This document shows, piece by piece, positions 1 through 5,801 of a stretch of DNA of 6,622 nt. Location of the stretch: NCBI GenBank assembly GCA_021414185.1, contig JAIOOZ010000145.1, positions 1 to 6,622 on the forward strand, in the 5' to 3' direction. Source of the DNA: Betaproteobacteria bacterium. GTDB taxonomy: Bacteria > Pseudomonadota > Gammaproteobacteria > Burkholderiales > SG8-41. The translations under genes and the position numbers were made by a program. Every line of letters starts with the position of its first letter. Within the stretch, counting starts at the first letter, position 1. The notes under the pieces are model-generated. The model did no database searches, was not told the DNA's origin, and was given only the letters and a program-made list of their open reading frames with translations.

Positions 1-1
1 C

Positions 2-1009
2 GCCGCGCGGCGCGCCACCGGCAAACCGCAGGTCGACATCTCGTTTCCCGAAATTGAAAAGTTCGATTGCCTGCCGCCGGCGCGCGCAGAAGGCGGCAGC
101 GCGTTTGTTTCGATCATGGAAGGCTGCAGCAAGTACTGCACTTTTTGCGTGGTGCCGTACACGCGCGGCGAAGAGGTATCGCGGCCGCTCGAAGACGTCC
201 TGACCGACGTCGCCGAACTCGCGCAGCAGGGCGTCAAAGAAATCACCTTGCTTGGGCAGAACGTGAACGCCTACAGCGCAACGGTTCGTGATGCCGGCGC
301 AGTGTCCGCGGACGCGCCCGCCGACCTCGCCCTGCTGCTCGAATATGTTGCCGCCATTCCCGGCATCGAACGGCTGCGCTACACCACTTCGCACCCGCGC
401 GAATTCACGCAGCGCCTGATCGACGTCTACGCGCGGCTACCGCAACTCGTCGATCACGTGCACCTGCCGGTGCAGTCAGGCTCGGACCGCGTGCTGGCGG
501 CGATGAAGCGCGGCTATAGCGTCCTCGAATACAAATCCATCGTGCGCCGGCTGCGCAAAGCGCGGCCCGGTATTTCGATTACTTCCGACTTTATCGTCGG
601 CTTTCCGGGCGAAACCGCCGACGATTTTGCGGCCACCCTGAAGCTGATCGAAGAAGTCGGGTTCGACGCGAGTTTCAGCTTCGTCTACAGCCCGCGTCCG
701 GGCACGCCCGCTGCCGCGTTCCCTGACGATACGCCGCACGAAGTCAAGCTCGCACGCCTGCGCGAACTGCAGACGCTGCTCGAAACCCAGGCGCAAACCA
801 TCAGCGCGGGCATGGCCGGCACCACCCAGCGCATCCTGGTCGAAGGCGTGTCGAAAAAAGACGCGCGTGAACTCGCCGGCCGCACCGACAATAACCGCGT
901 GGTCAACTTTATCGGTCAGCCGCGGCTGATCGGGCAATTTATCGACGTCACAATCACCGCCGCGCTGGCGCACACTTTGCGCGGCAAGCCCGCGCTCGTC
1001 CACGCTTGA
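2..1009 (+). CDS. miaB: tRNA-2-methylthio-N6-dimethylallyladenosine synthase MiaB, 5'-truncated by the window edge
   Basis: MiaB is a cytoplasmic radical-SAM methylthiotransferase that converts i6A37 to ms2i6A37 in tRNAs reading UNN codons, which improves decoding. The frame is open from base 2, and 335 codons are visible to the TGA at 1007-1009. The family is usually about 440-450 residues, so roughly 110 N-terminal residues are missing; these hold most of the MTTase domain with the cysteines of the auxiliary Fe-S cluster. The radical-SAM CxxxCxxC motif (EGCSKYCTFC) has its cysteines at bases 125-127, 137-139 and 146-148 and is followed by VVPYTRGEEVSRP. Further family signatures are YTTSHP (about 380-400), HLPVQSGSDRVL (about 460-495), IVGFPGE (about 593-613) and FSFVYSPRPGTPAA (about 673-717). 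A C-terminal TRAM RNA-binding domain runs from about 806 and contains RILVEG and GRTDNNRVVNF. The ATG at 116 is internal to the domain, not the start. The stop overlaps the next gene in TTGA. Confidence 0.97.
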   Translation, partial: AARRATGKPQVDISFPEIEKFDCLPPARAEGGSAFVSIMEGCSKYCTFCVVPYTRGEEVSRPLEDVLTDVAELAQQGVKEITLLGQNVNAYSATVRDAGAVSADAPADLALLLEYVAAIPGIERLRYTTSHPREFTQRLIDVYARLPQLVDHVHLPVQSGSDRVLAAMKRGYSVLEYKSIVRRLRKARPGISITSDFIVGFPGETADDFAATLKLIEEVGFDASFSFVYSPRPGTPAAAFPDDTPHEVKLARLRELQTLLETQAQTISAGMAGTTQRILVEGVSKKDARELAGRTDNNRVVNFIGQPRLIGQFIDVTITAALAHTLRGKPALVHA

Positions 1010-1965
1010 AACCCGCCGAAGTCTCTTTTAAGCCGGTCGACAACCAGCGCCTCGCCAACCTGTGCGGCGTGCTGGATGAAAACCTGCGCCAGATCGAAAC
1101 CGCGTTCGACGTGGTGATCGCGCGGCGCGGCGAGCGCTTCGCGTTGAGCGGCGAACCTGACCAGACGGAACTCGCGGCACAGGCGCTCGAGAAATTCTAT
1201 GCCCGCGCCAAGCGCAGCCTGTCGGTGGAAGACGTGCAACTGGGCCTGATTGAAGTCGCGCGTGTAAAACCCGCCGCTGCCGGCGACGCGCCGCAACTGA
1301 AGACCCGCCGCCCCGACCTGCACGGACGCACGCCGCGTCAAGTCGGCTATCTGCAGCAAATCCAGAAGCACGACATCACGTTCGCAATCGGCCCGGCCGG
1401 TACCGGCAAGACTTATCTGGCGGTGGCGTGCGCGGTCGATGCGCTCGAGCGCGACAACGTCAAGCGCATCGTGCTGGTGCGCCCCGCAGTCGAAGCCGGC
1501 GAGCGCCTGGGCTTCCTGCCGGGCGACCTCGCGCAGAAAGTCGACCCCTATTTGCGGCCGCTCTACGACGCCCTTTATGACCTGATGGGTTACGACAAGG
1601 TGGCGAAACTGCTGGAGCGCAGCGCCATCGAGGTCGCACCTCTCGCCTTCATGCGCGGGCGCACGTTGAGCCAGGCGTTCGTCATCCTCGATGAGGCGCA
1701 AAACACCACGCCCGAGCAGATGAAAATGTTCCTCACCCGCATCGGCTTCGGCAGCAAGGCGGTGGTCACCGGCGACGTCACGCAAATCGATTTGCCGCGC
1801 GGCCACAAAAGCGGCCTGATCGAAGCGAGCATCGTGTTGAAACGCGTGCGCGGCATCGCCTTCACCCATTTCCAGTCGAGCGACGTGGTGCGCCACCCGC
1901 TGGTGCAACGTATCGTCAATGCCTATGAGCGGCACACCAAAGCGCAAGCCGGGCCGGACGCCTGA
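1006..1965 (+). CDS. ybeZ: PhoH-family ATPase (YbeZ-like)
   Basis: This is a cytoplasmic P-loop NTPase of the PhoH family. The family member beside ybeY (YbeZ) is reported to interact with YbeY and to act on RNA; the exact substrate is not settled. The 319-residue protein has an N-terminal region of about 110 residues typical of the family (DNQRLANLCG at 12-21). The PhoH ATPase domain follows, with Walker A GPAGTGKT at 129-136 (catalytic-site Lys135), LVRPAVEAGERLGFLPGD at 157-174 and Walker B VILDEAQN at 226-233. VVTGDVTQIDLPRG and SSDVVRHPLVQ lie further on. The start is TTG at 1006, overlapping the miaB TGA as TTGA; I prefer it because the family N-terminus begins just before the DNxRLANL segment, and the next in-frame candidate, a GTG at residue 22, would remove that segment. 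No convincing Shine-Dalgarno sequence precedes it, which suggests coupling to miaB translation. The 3' end overlaps ybeY by 47 bp. Confidence 0.95.
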   Translation: MKPAEVSFKPVDNQRLANLCGVLDENLRQIETAFDVVIARRGERFALSGEPDQTELAAQALEKFYARAKRSLSVEDVQLGLIEVARVKPAAAGDAPQLKTRRPDLHGRTPRQVGYLQQIQKHDITFAIGPAGTGKTYLAVACAVDALERDNVKRIVLVRPAVEAGERLGFLPGDLAQKVDPYLRPLYDALYDLMGYDKVAKLLERSAIEVAPLAFMRGRTLSQAFVILDEAQNTTPEQMKMFLTRIGFGSKAVVTGDVTQIDLPRGHKSGLIEASIVLKRVRGIAFTHFQSSDVVRHPLVQRIVNAYERHTKAQAGPDA

Positions 1966-2431
1966 GCCCGCACTCGCGCTCCAGTATGGCGTCCGCTCCG
2001 CACAATTACCGTCGCGCGCCAAGCTCAGGCGATGGGTGCGCGCGGCGCTGCGCAAAAAAGCCAGCCTCACGCTGCGCCTGGTCGGCGCGCGCGAAGCGCG
2101 CCAGCTTAATCTCAATTACCGCGGGCGCGATTACGCGACCAACGTGCTGACTTTCATCTATTCCGAAAAAAACCCGCTTGAAGGCGATATCGCGATCTGC
2201 GCACCGGTGGTCGCGCGCGAAGCGCGCCTGCGCGGCGTGGACCGCGAAGCGCACTACGCGCATCTGACGGTGCACGGCGTGCTGCACCTGCAGGGCTTTG
2301 ACCACGAGCGCGCCGCCGATGCGCAGCGCATGGAAAAACTCGAGACGCGCATACTCGCGCGCCTCGGCTATGCCGACCCTTACGGCGAAACAACGAACAA
2401 AACCCGGCCCTCACGCAAACATGGACGATAG
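1919..2431 (+). CDS. ybeY: Endoribonuclease YbeY (16S rRNA maturation factor)
   Basis: YbeY is a cytoplasmic zinc-dependent endoribonuclease (UPF0054) involved in 16S rRNA 3'-end maturation and ribosome quality control. The zinc motif is HGVLHLQGFDH, with ligands His119, His123 and His129 of 170. The conserved segment YRGRDYATNVLTF is at 67-79 and carries the family's essential arginine (Arg68 by my alignment). GDIAIC at 89-94 and LGYADPYGE near the C-terminus also fit. The length slightly exceeds the usual 150-160 because both ends carry basic tails: about 20 residues before LQYGV, and TTNKTRPSRKHGR at the end. Those tails are encoded mainly where the gene overlaps phoH (47 bp) and corC (11 bp). 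The only plausible starts are ATG 1919 and ATG 1925; the next in-frame ATG, GTG or TTG is a GTG at residue 40, inside the fold. Neither ATG has a clear ribosome binding site, so coupling to phoH is likely. Confidence 0.95.
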   Translation: MPMSGTPKRKPGRTPEPALALQYGVRSAQLPSRAKLRRWVRAALRKKASLTLRLVGAREARQLNLNYRGRDYATNVLTFIYSEKNPLEGDIAICAPVVAREARLRGVDREAHYAHLTVHGVLHLQGFDHERAADAQRMEKLETRILARLGYADPYGETTNKTRPSRKHGR

Positions 2432-3260
2432 CCCCCCCAAACCCACCTGGCTCGAACGGATCGGCGCGCTCCTCATGCGCGAACCGGAAGACCGCGATCA
2501 GCTGGTCGAACTGCTGCGCTCGGCCTACGACCGCAACCTGCTCGACAGCGACGCGCTGTCGATGATCGAGGGCGTGATGCAGGTGGCGGAAATGCAGGCG
2601 CGCGACATCATGATCCCGCGCGCGCAAATGGACGTCATCGATATCGGTGAAGCGCCCGACAAGTTCATTCCGCTGGTGATCGAAACCAACCACTCGCGGT
2701 TTCCCGTGATCGAGGACAACAAGGACCACGTCATCGGGATATTGCTCGCCAAGGACCTGCTGCGCTATTACGCAGGCGAAGAGGAATTCAACGTGCGCCA
2801 AATGCTGCGCCCGGCGGTTTTCATTCCCGAATCCAAGCGGCTCAACGTGCTGCTCAAGGATTTCCGCGCCAACCGCAACCACATGGCGATCGTGGTCGAC
2901 GAGTACGGCGGCGTGGCCGGTCTTGTCACCATCGAAGACGTGCTCGAGCAGATCGTCGGCGACATCGAGGACGAATACGATTTCGACGAAACCGAGGACG
3001 ACATCATCGCCGACAAGAGCGGCGCCTGGCGCGTCAAGGCGGTGACCGAACTCGCCAAGTTCAACACGACGTTCGGCACGCGCTTCGACGATGCCGACCA
3101 CGACACCATCGGCGGCCTGGTGCTGAAGCAGTTCGGCCGCATGCCCAAGCGCGGCGAGCAAATGGCCGTCGAGGGCCTGAATTTCAAAGTGCTGCGCGCG
3201 GACAGCCGGCGGCTGCATTTGTTGCTGGTCGAAAAAAAACCCGGCGCTAAGAGCGTCTAA
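2421..3260 (+). CDS. corC: CorC/YbeX: CBS-pair protein with CorC_HlyC domain
   Basis: This is a cytosolic CBS-domain protein of the CorC/YbeX group, historically tied to Mg2+/Co2+ efflux with CorA and more recently to ribosome maturation. The 279 residues match the usual length, and no N-terminal membrane (DUF21) domain is present, so it is the soluble form. An N-terminal segment (EPEDRDQLVELL, 21-32) is followed by a CBS pair. CBS1 covers about 61-118, with RDIMIPRAQM at 61-70 and HSRFPVIED at 91-99. CBS2 covers about 125-185, with VVDEYGGVAGLVTIEDVLEQ at 158-177. The acidic linker DIEDEYDFDETEDD precedes a C-terminal transporter-associated domain (about 200-273; DTIGGLVLKQFGRMPKRGE at 228-246). 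ATG 2421 is chosen because an upstream in-frame TTG at 2298 would only add a shadow translation of ybeY. The start overlaps the ybeY stop by 11 bp. An A8 run (3232-3239) sits nine codons before the stop codon. The divalent-cation role is inferred from the family. Confidence 0.95.
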   Translation: MDDSPPKPTWLERIGALLMREPEDRDQLVELLRSAYDRNLLDSDALSMIEGVMQVAEMQARDIMIPRAQMDVIDIGEAPDKFIPLVIETNHSRFPVIEDNKDHVIGILLAKDLLRYYAGEEEFNVRQMLRPAVFIPESKRLNVLLKDFRANRNHMAIVVDEYGGVAGLVTIEDVLEQIVGDIEDEYDFDETEDDIIADKSGAWRVKAVTELAKFNTTFGTRFDDADHDTIGGLVLKQFGRMPKRGEQMAVEGLNFKVLRADSRRLHLLLVEKKPGAKSV

Positions 3261-3269
3261 AGTCCGGGC

Positions 3270-4844
3270 GTGAGCATAGTCCCGCACGGCGTATTGTCCC
3301 GCATCCCTGCGCTGCCGCTCGCAGCACTCGCCGGCGCCATGGGCGTGCTGGGTTTCGCGCCGTTTTATCTTTATCCGCTGCTGATCGCCGCGCTCGCGCT
3401 GCTGATCGTGCTGTGGCGGCAGGCCGGCAGCCGGCGCCGCGCCATGCTGATCGGCTTCGTTTTCGGACTCGGTTACTTTCTTGCGGGCGTGAGTTGGGTA
3501 TACGTCAGCCTGCATGACTTTGGCGCCATGCCGGCGCCGCTGGCCGCAGTACTGACCCTGCTGTTCTGCTGCATCCTCGCGTGCTATCCGGCCGCGATCG
3601 GCTACGCGTATCACGCGCTCGGCACGCGCTCGGTGATGGCTACGCTGGTGGTCCTGCCCGCGCTGTGGACGCTCGCCGACTGGGTGCGCGGCTGGCTTTT
3701 TACCGGGTTCCCGTGGATCGCGCTCGGCTATTCGCAGGTTCCCGCCAGCCCGCTCGCCGGTTATGTGCCGGTGCTGGGAGTCTACGGCGCCACTTTTGCC
3801 ACCGCGTTGACCGCCGGCGCACTTGTCGCCTTGTATGCATTTGCAACGATGAAGGGTGATGGTGGCAGCCGCCCGCGGATTCCGTCAGTCATCCTTCATC
3901 CTGCATCCTTCATCCTTGCCCTTCTCTGGACCGGCGGCTATCTGCTGCTGCAAATTACGTGGACCGCCGCGGCCGGCGCACCAGTCAGCGTGAGCCTGCT
4001 GCAGGGAAACATCGCGCAGGACATGAAATGGCGCCCCGATCGCGTGGCGTCTACGCTCGATGCGTACCGCGACCTCGTCGTCGCCAGCCACGCGCGCCTG
4101 ATCGTGCTGCCGGAAACCGCGCTGCCGCTGTTTCTGCATGAAGTACCCGCGGACTACCTGGCTGGACTGGCGACGCACGCGCGCAGCAACGGCGGCGACG
4201 TGCTGATAGGCGTGCCCGAGCGCAGCACCAGCCGCGACTATTACAACAGCGTGCTCTCGCTGGGTATGGCACCGACGCAGACGTATCGCAAATCCCACCT
4301 GGTGCCATTCGGCGAGTTCGTGCCGTTAAAACCTCTGTTCGGCTGGTTTTTCGAAGTCACGCAAATTCCGCTGCTCGACTTCTCGCGCGGCGCGGACACG
4401 CAACAGCCGCTCGAAGTCGCCGGCCAGCGCGTGGCTGTCGACATCTGCTATGAAGACGTCTTCGGCGCGGAAATCATCCGCCAATTGCCGCAGGCCACAC
4501 TGCTCGTCAACGTCAGCAATGTGGCGTGGTTCGGCCGCTCGATGGCGCCCCAGCAGCACCTGCAGATTTCGCAGGCGCGCGCACTCGAAACCGGCCGCTA
4601 CATGCTGCGCGCCACCAACACCGGCATGACCGCCATCATCGACCAGCGCGGCAAGGTGCGCGCGGTCGCGCCCGAGTTCGCACGCGCCGTCGTCAACGGC
4701 GACGTGCAGGGATATGCGGGCACCACCCCTTTCGTGCGCTGGGGAAATCTGCCCATCCTCATGCTTTCCCTGGTGCTGGCGCTCGGCGGAGGGTGGCTAG
4801 TGGTGCGGGGAACCAGTAAAATTCGCGACTTGCCAACGCACTAG
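3270..4844 (+). CDS. lnt: Apolipoprotein N-acyltransferase Lnt
   Basis: Lnt is an inner-membrane enzyme that transfers a fatty acyl chain from a phospholipid to the alpha-amino group of the lipoprotein N-terminal cysteine, the last step of lipoprotein maturation. The 524 residues show seven hydrophobic segments (about 13-30, 33-50, 58-80, 88-112, 120-140, 165-192, 207-230). A periplasmic nitrilase-fold domain (about 238-485) and a last membrane segment (about 492-513) follow. The catalytic triad is visible: Glu282 in LPETALP, Lys341 in YRKSHLVPFGEFVP and Cys393 in DICYEDVF; Glu349 and Glu395 match other conserved active-site acids. FTGFPW (144-149) and NVAWFG (417-422) are also family signatures. 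The GTG start at 3270, 9 bp after corC, keeps segment 1 whole; an in-frame TTG at 3294 is a possible alternative. The cytoplasmic loop between segments 6 and 7 (about 193-215) is longer than I recall for E. coli and is encoded by a repeat patch at 3848-3917. Confidence 0.96.
   Translation: MSIVPHGVLSRIPALPLAALAGAMGVLGFAPFYLYPLLIAALALLIVLWRQAGSRRRAMLIGFVFGLGYFLAGVSWVYVSLHDFGAMPAPLAAVLTLLFCCILACYPAAIGYAYHALGTRSVMATLVVLPALWTLADWVRGWLFTGFPWIALGYSQVPASPLAGYVPVLGVYGATFATALTAGALVALYAFATMKGDGGSRPRIPSVILHPASFILALLWTGGYLLLQITWTAAAGAPVSVSLLQGNIAQDMKWRPDRVASTLDAYRDLVVASHARLIVLPETALPLFLHEVPADYLAGLATHARSNGGDVLIGVPERSTSRDYYNSVLSLGMAPTQTYRKSHLVPFGEFVPLKPLFGWFFEVTQIPLLDFSRGADTQQPLEVAGQRVAVDICYEDVFGAEIIRQLPQATLLVNVSNVAWFGRSMAPQQHLQISQARALETGRYMLRATNTGMTAIIDQRGKVRAVAPEFARAVVNGDVQGYAGTTPFVRWGNLPILMLSLVLALGGGWLVVRGTSKIRDLPTH
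3848..3917. repeat. Tandem CATCCT(T/G) heptamer array with inverted partner inside lnt
   Basis: Four contiguous 7-base units CATCCTT, CATCCTG, CATCCTT and CATCCTT occupy 3890-3917. About 27 bases upstream, the 13-base segment gatgaagggtgat (3848-3860) is complementary to gtcatccttcatc (3888-3900): 11 Watson-Crick pairs plus two positions that become G-U wobbles in RNA. The patch is translated in frame in lnt as the cytoplasmic loop between membrane segments 6 and 7 and the start of segment 7 (VILHPASFILA covers the heptamers). It looks unlike the surrounding GC-rich codon pattern. Origin as a small dispersed repeat element is an inference; chance or slippage-driven expansion is possible. Confidence 0.6.
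4794..4822 (+). promoter_or_regulatory. Candidate sigma70-type promoter for glyQS at the 3' end of lnt
   Basis: TAAAAT at 4817-4822 matches the -10 consensus at 5 of 6 positions, in a locally AT-richer spot of a GC-rich region. A weak -35 (TGGCTA at 4794-4799, 3 of 6) lies 17 bp upstream. Transcription would begin near 4829 and leave a leader of about 30 bases before the glyQ ATG. It falls in the poorly conserved C-terminal tail of Lnt, where promoter constraints would cost little. The weak -35 means this may be chance. Confidence 0.3.
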
Positions 4845-4850
4845 CGCAAC

Positions 4851-4855
4851 GGAAA
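4851..4855 (+). promoter_or_regulatory. Probable ribosome binding site of glyQ
   Basis: GGAAA in the 15 bp lnt-glyQ gap, 4 bases before the ATG at 4860, is a short Shine-Dalgarno-like purine stretch. It supports ATG 4860 as the start. It is one of the few purine-rich start-proximal sequences in the window; most other junctions seem to depend on translational coupling. Confidence 0.45.
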
Positions 4856-4859
4856 CACT

Positions 4860-5801
4860 ATGCTGACTTTTCAGCAATTGATACTGCGGCTTCAGCAATA
4901 CTGGGACCAGCAGGGTTGCGCGCTACTGCAGCCGTACGACATGGAAGTCGGCGCCGGCACTTCGCACACCGCGACTTTTCTGCGCGCGATCGGCCCCGAG
5001 CCGTGGCGCGCCGCCTATGTGCAGCCGTCGCGCCGTCCGAAAGACGGGCGTTATGGCGACAATCCGAACCGCCTGCAACACTACTATCAGTATCAGGTCG
5101 TGCTGAAGCCGTCGCCACTCGATATTCTCGATCTCTATATCGGCTCGCTGGTCGCCATCGGCATCGATCCCAAGGCGCACGACATCCGCTTCGTCGAAGA
5201 CGATTGGGAAAACCCCACGCTCGGCGCCTGGGGCCTCGGCTGGGAAGTGTGGCTGAACGGCATGGAAGTCACGCAGTTCACTTATTTTCAGCAGGTGGGC
5301 GGCATCGATTGCAAACCGATTACCGGCGAAATCACTTATGGGCTCGAACGCCTCGCCATGTACCTGCAAGGCGTCGAAAACGTATTCGACCTGGTGTGGA
5401 CGCCGGGCGTGACCTACCGCGATGTCTATCACCAGAACGAAGTCGAGCAATCGACCTATAACTTCGAGCTTGCGGATGCAGCGACCCTGTTCCGGCATTT
5501 CGCCGACCATGAAACCGATGCGAAAAGCCTGATCGCCGCCAAGCTCGCGCTGCCCGCTTATGAAAAGGTGCTGAAAGCAGCGCACACGTTCAACCTGCTG
5601 GACGCGCGCGGCGCGATATCGGTTACCGAGCGCGCGGCCTATATCGGCCGAATCCGCAATCTCGCGCGCAGCGTATCGCAGGCTTACCTGGATTCGCGCG
5701 TTCGCGCCGGCTTCCCCATGTGCAAGCCGGGGACGCTGCAGGCGCTGGACATCGACCTGGCCGCGCTTAAGGCCGCCCTCGACCAGCGGGATGCGGCATG
5801 A
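4860..5801 (+). CDS. glyQ: Glycine--tRNA ligase alpha subunit GlyQ
   Basis: GlyQ is the catalytic alpha subunit of the bacterial alpha2beta2 glycyl-tRNA synthetase, a cytoplasmic class II enzyme that activates glycine with ATP and, with GlyS, charges tRNA-Gly. The 313 residues are close to the family's usual 290-310. The sequence is strongly conserved throughout: LQQYWDQQGCALLQPYDMEVG at about 11-31, a motif-2-like region at 55-85 (RRPKDGRYGDNPNR at 58-71, then a YYQYQVVLKPS stretch), and WENPTLGAWGLGWEVW at 116-131. EVTQFTYFQQVGG at 136-148 and the motif-3 segment ITGEITYGLERLAMYLQG at 154-171 follow. ATG 4860 gives the family N-terminus (LTFQQLI) directly and is preceded by GGAAA. The stop overlaps the glyS start as ATGA (5798-5801), the classic coupling arrangement for equimolar subunits. 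Its place behind lnt suggests shared transcription, perhaps aided by a promoter inside the end of lnt. Confidence 0.97.
   Translation: MLTFQQLILRLQQYWDQQGCALLQPYDMEVGAGTSHTATFLRAIGPEPWRAAYVQPSRRPKDGRYGDNPNRLQHYYQYQVVLKPSPLDILDLYIGSLVAIGIDPKAHDIRFVEDDWENPTLGAWGLGWEVWLNGMEVTQFTYFQQVGGIDCKPITGEITYGLERLAMYLQGVENVFDLVWTPGVTYRDVYHQNEVEQSTYNFELADAATLFRHFADHETDAKSLIAAKLALPAYEKVLKAAHTFNLLDARGAISVTERAAYIGRIRNLARSVSQAYLDSRVRAGFPMCKPGTLQALDIDLAALKAALDQRDAA

Noticed and set aside
67..291. Small plus-strand open frame of 74 codons in another frame of miaB
   Set aside because: It is Arg/Ala-rich shadow coding over the conserved MiaB radical-SAM region.
916..2115. Minus-strand open frame (399 codons) opposite phoH
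   Set aside because: It is the antisense shadow of a gene with clear Walker A and B motifs; its residues are low-complexity Arg/Ala/His with no family signature.
2298..2420. Upstream TTG extension of corC (41 extra codons)
   Set aside because: The extra residues are an out-of-frame reading of ybeY and do not resemble CorC N-termini; ATG 2421 starts the family-typical sequence.
3409..3445. GC-rich palindromic stretch (gccggcagccggcgcc) in lnt as a possible hairpin or terminator
   Set aside because: It encodes the expected loop between membrane segments 2 and 3, has no T run, and such GC palindromes are common throughout this window.
2154..3614. Long minus-strand open frame (486 codons) opposite ybeY, corC and lnt
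   Set aside because: It lies wholly opposite well-recognised genes, shows no recognisable domain and has the His/Arg/Asp-rich composition of an antisense frame in GC-rich DNA.
3885..4298. Minus-strand open frame ending in KDEGCRMKDD as a possible gene
   Set aside because: It is opposite the Lnt catalytic domain; its odd tail only reflects the heptamer array read in reverse.
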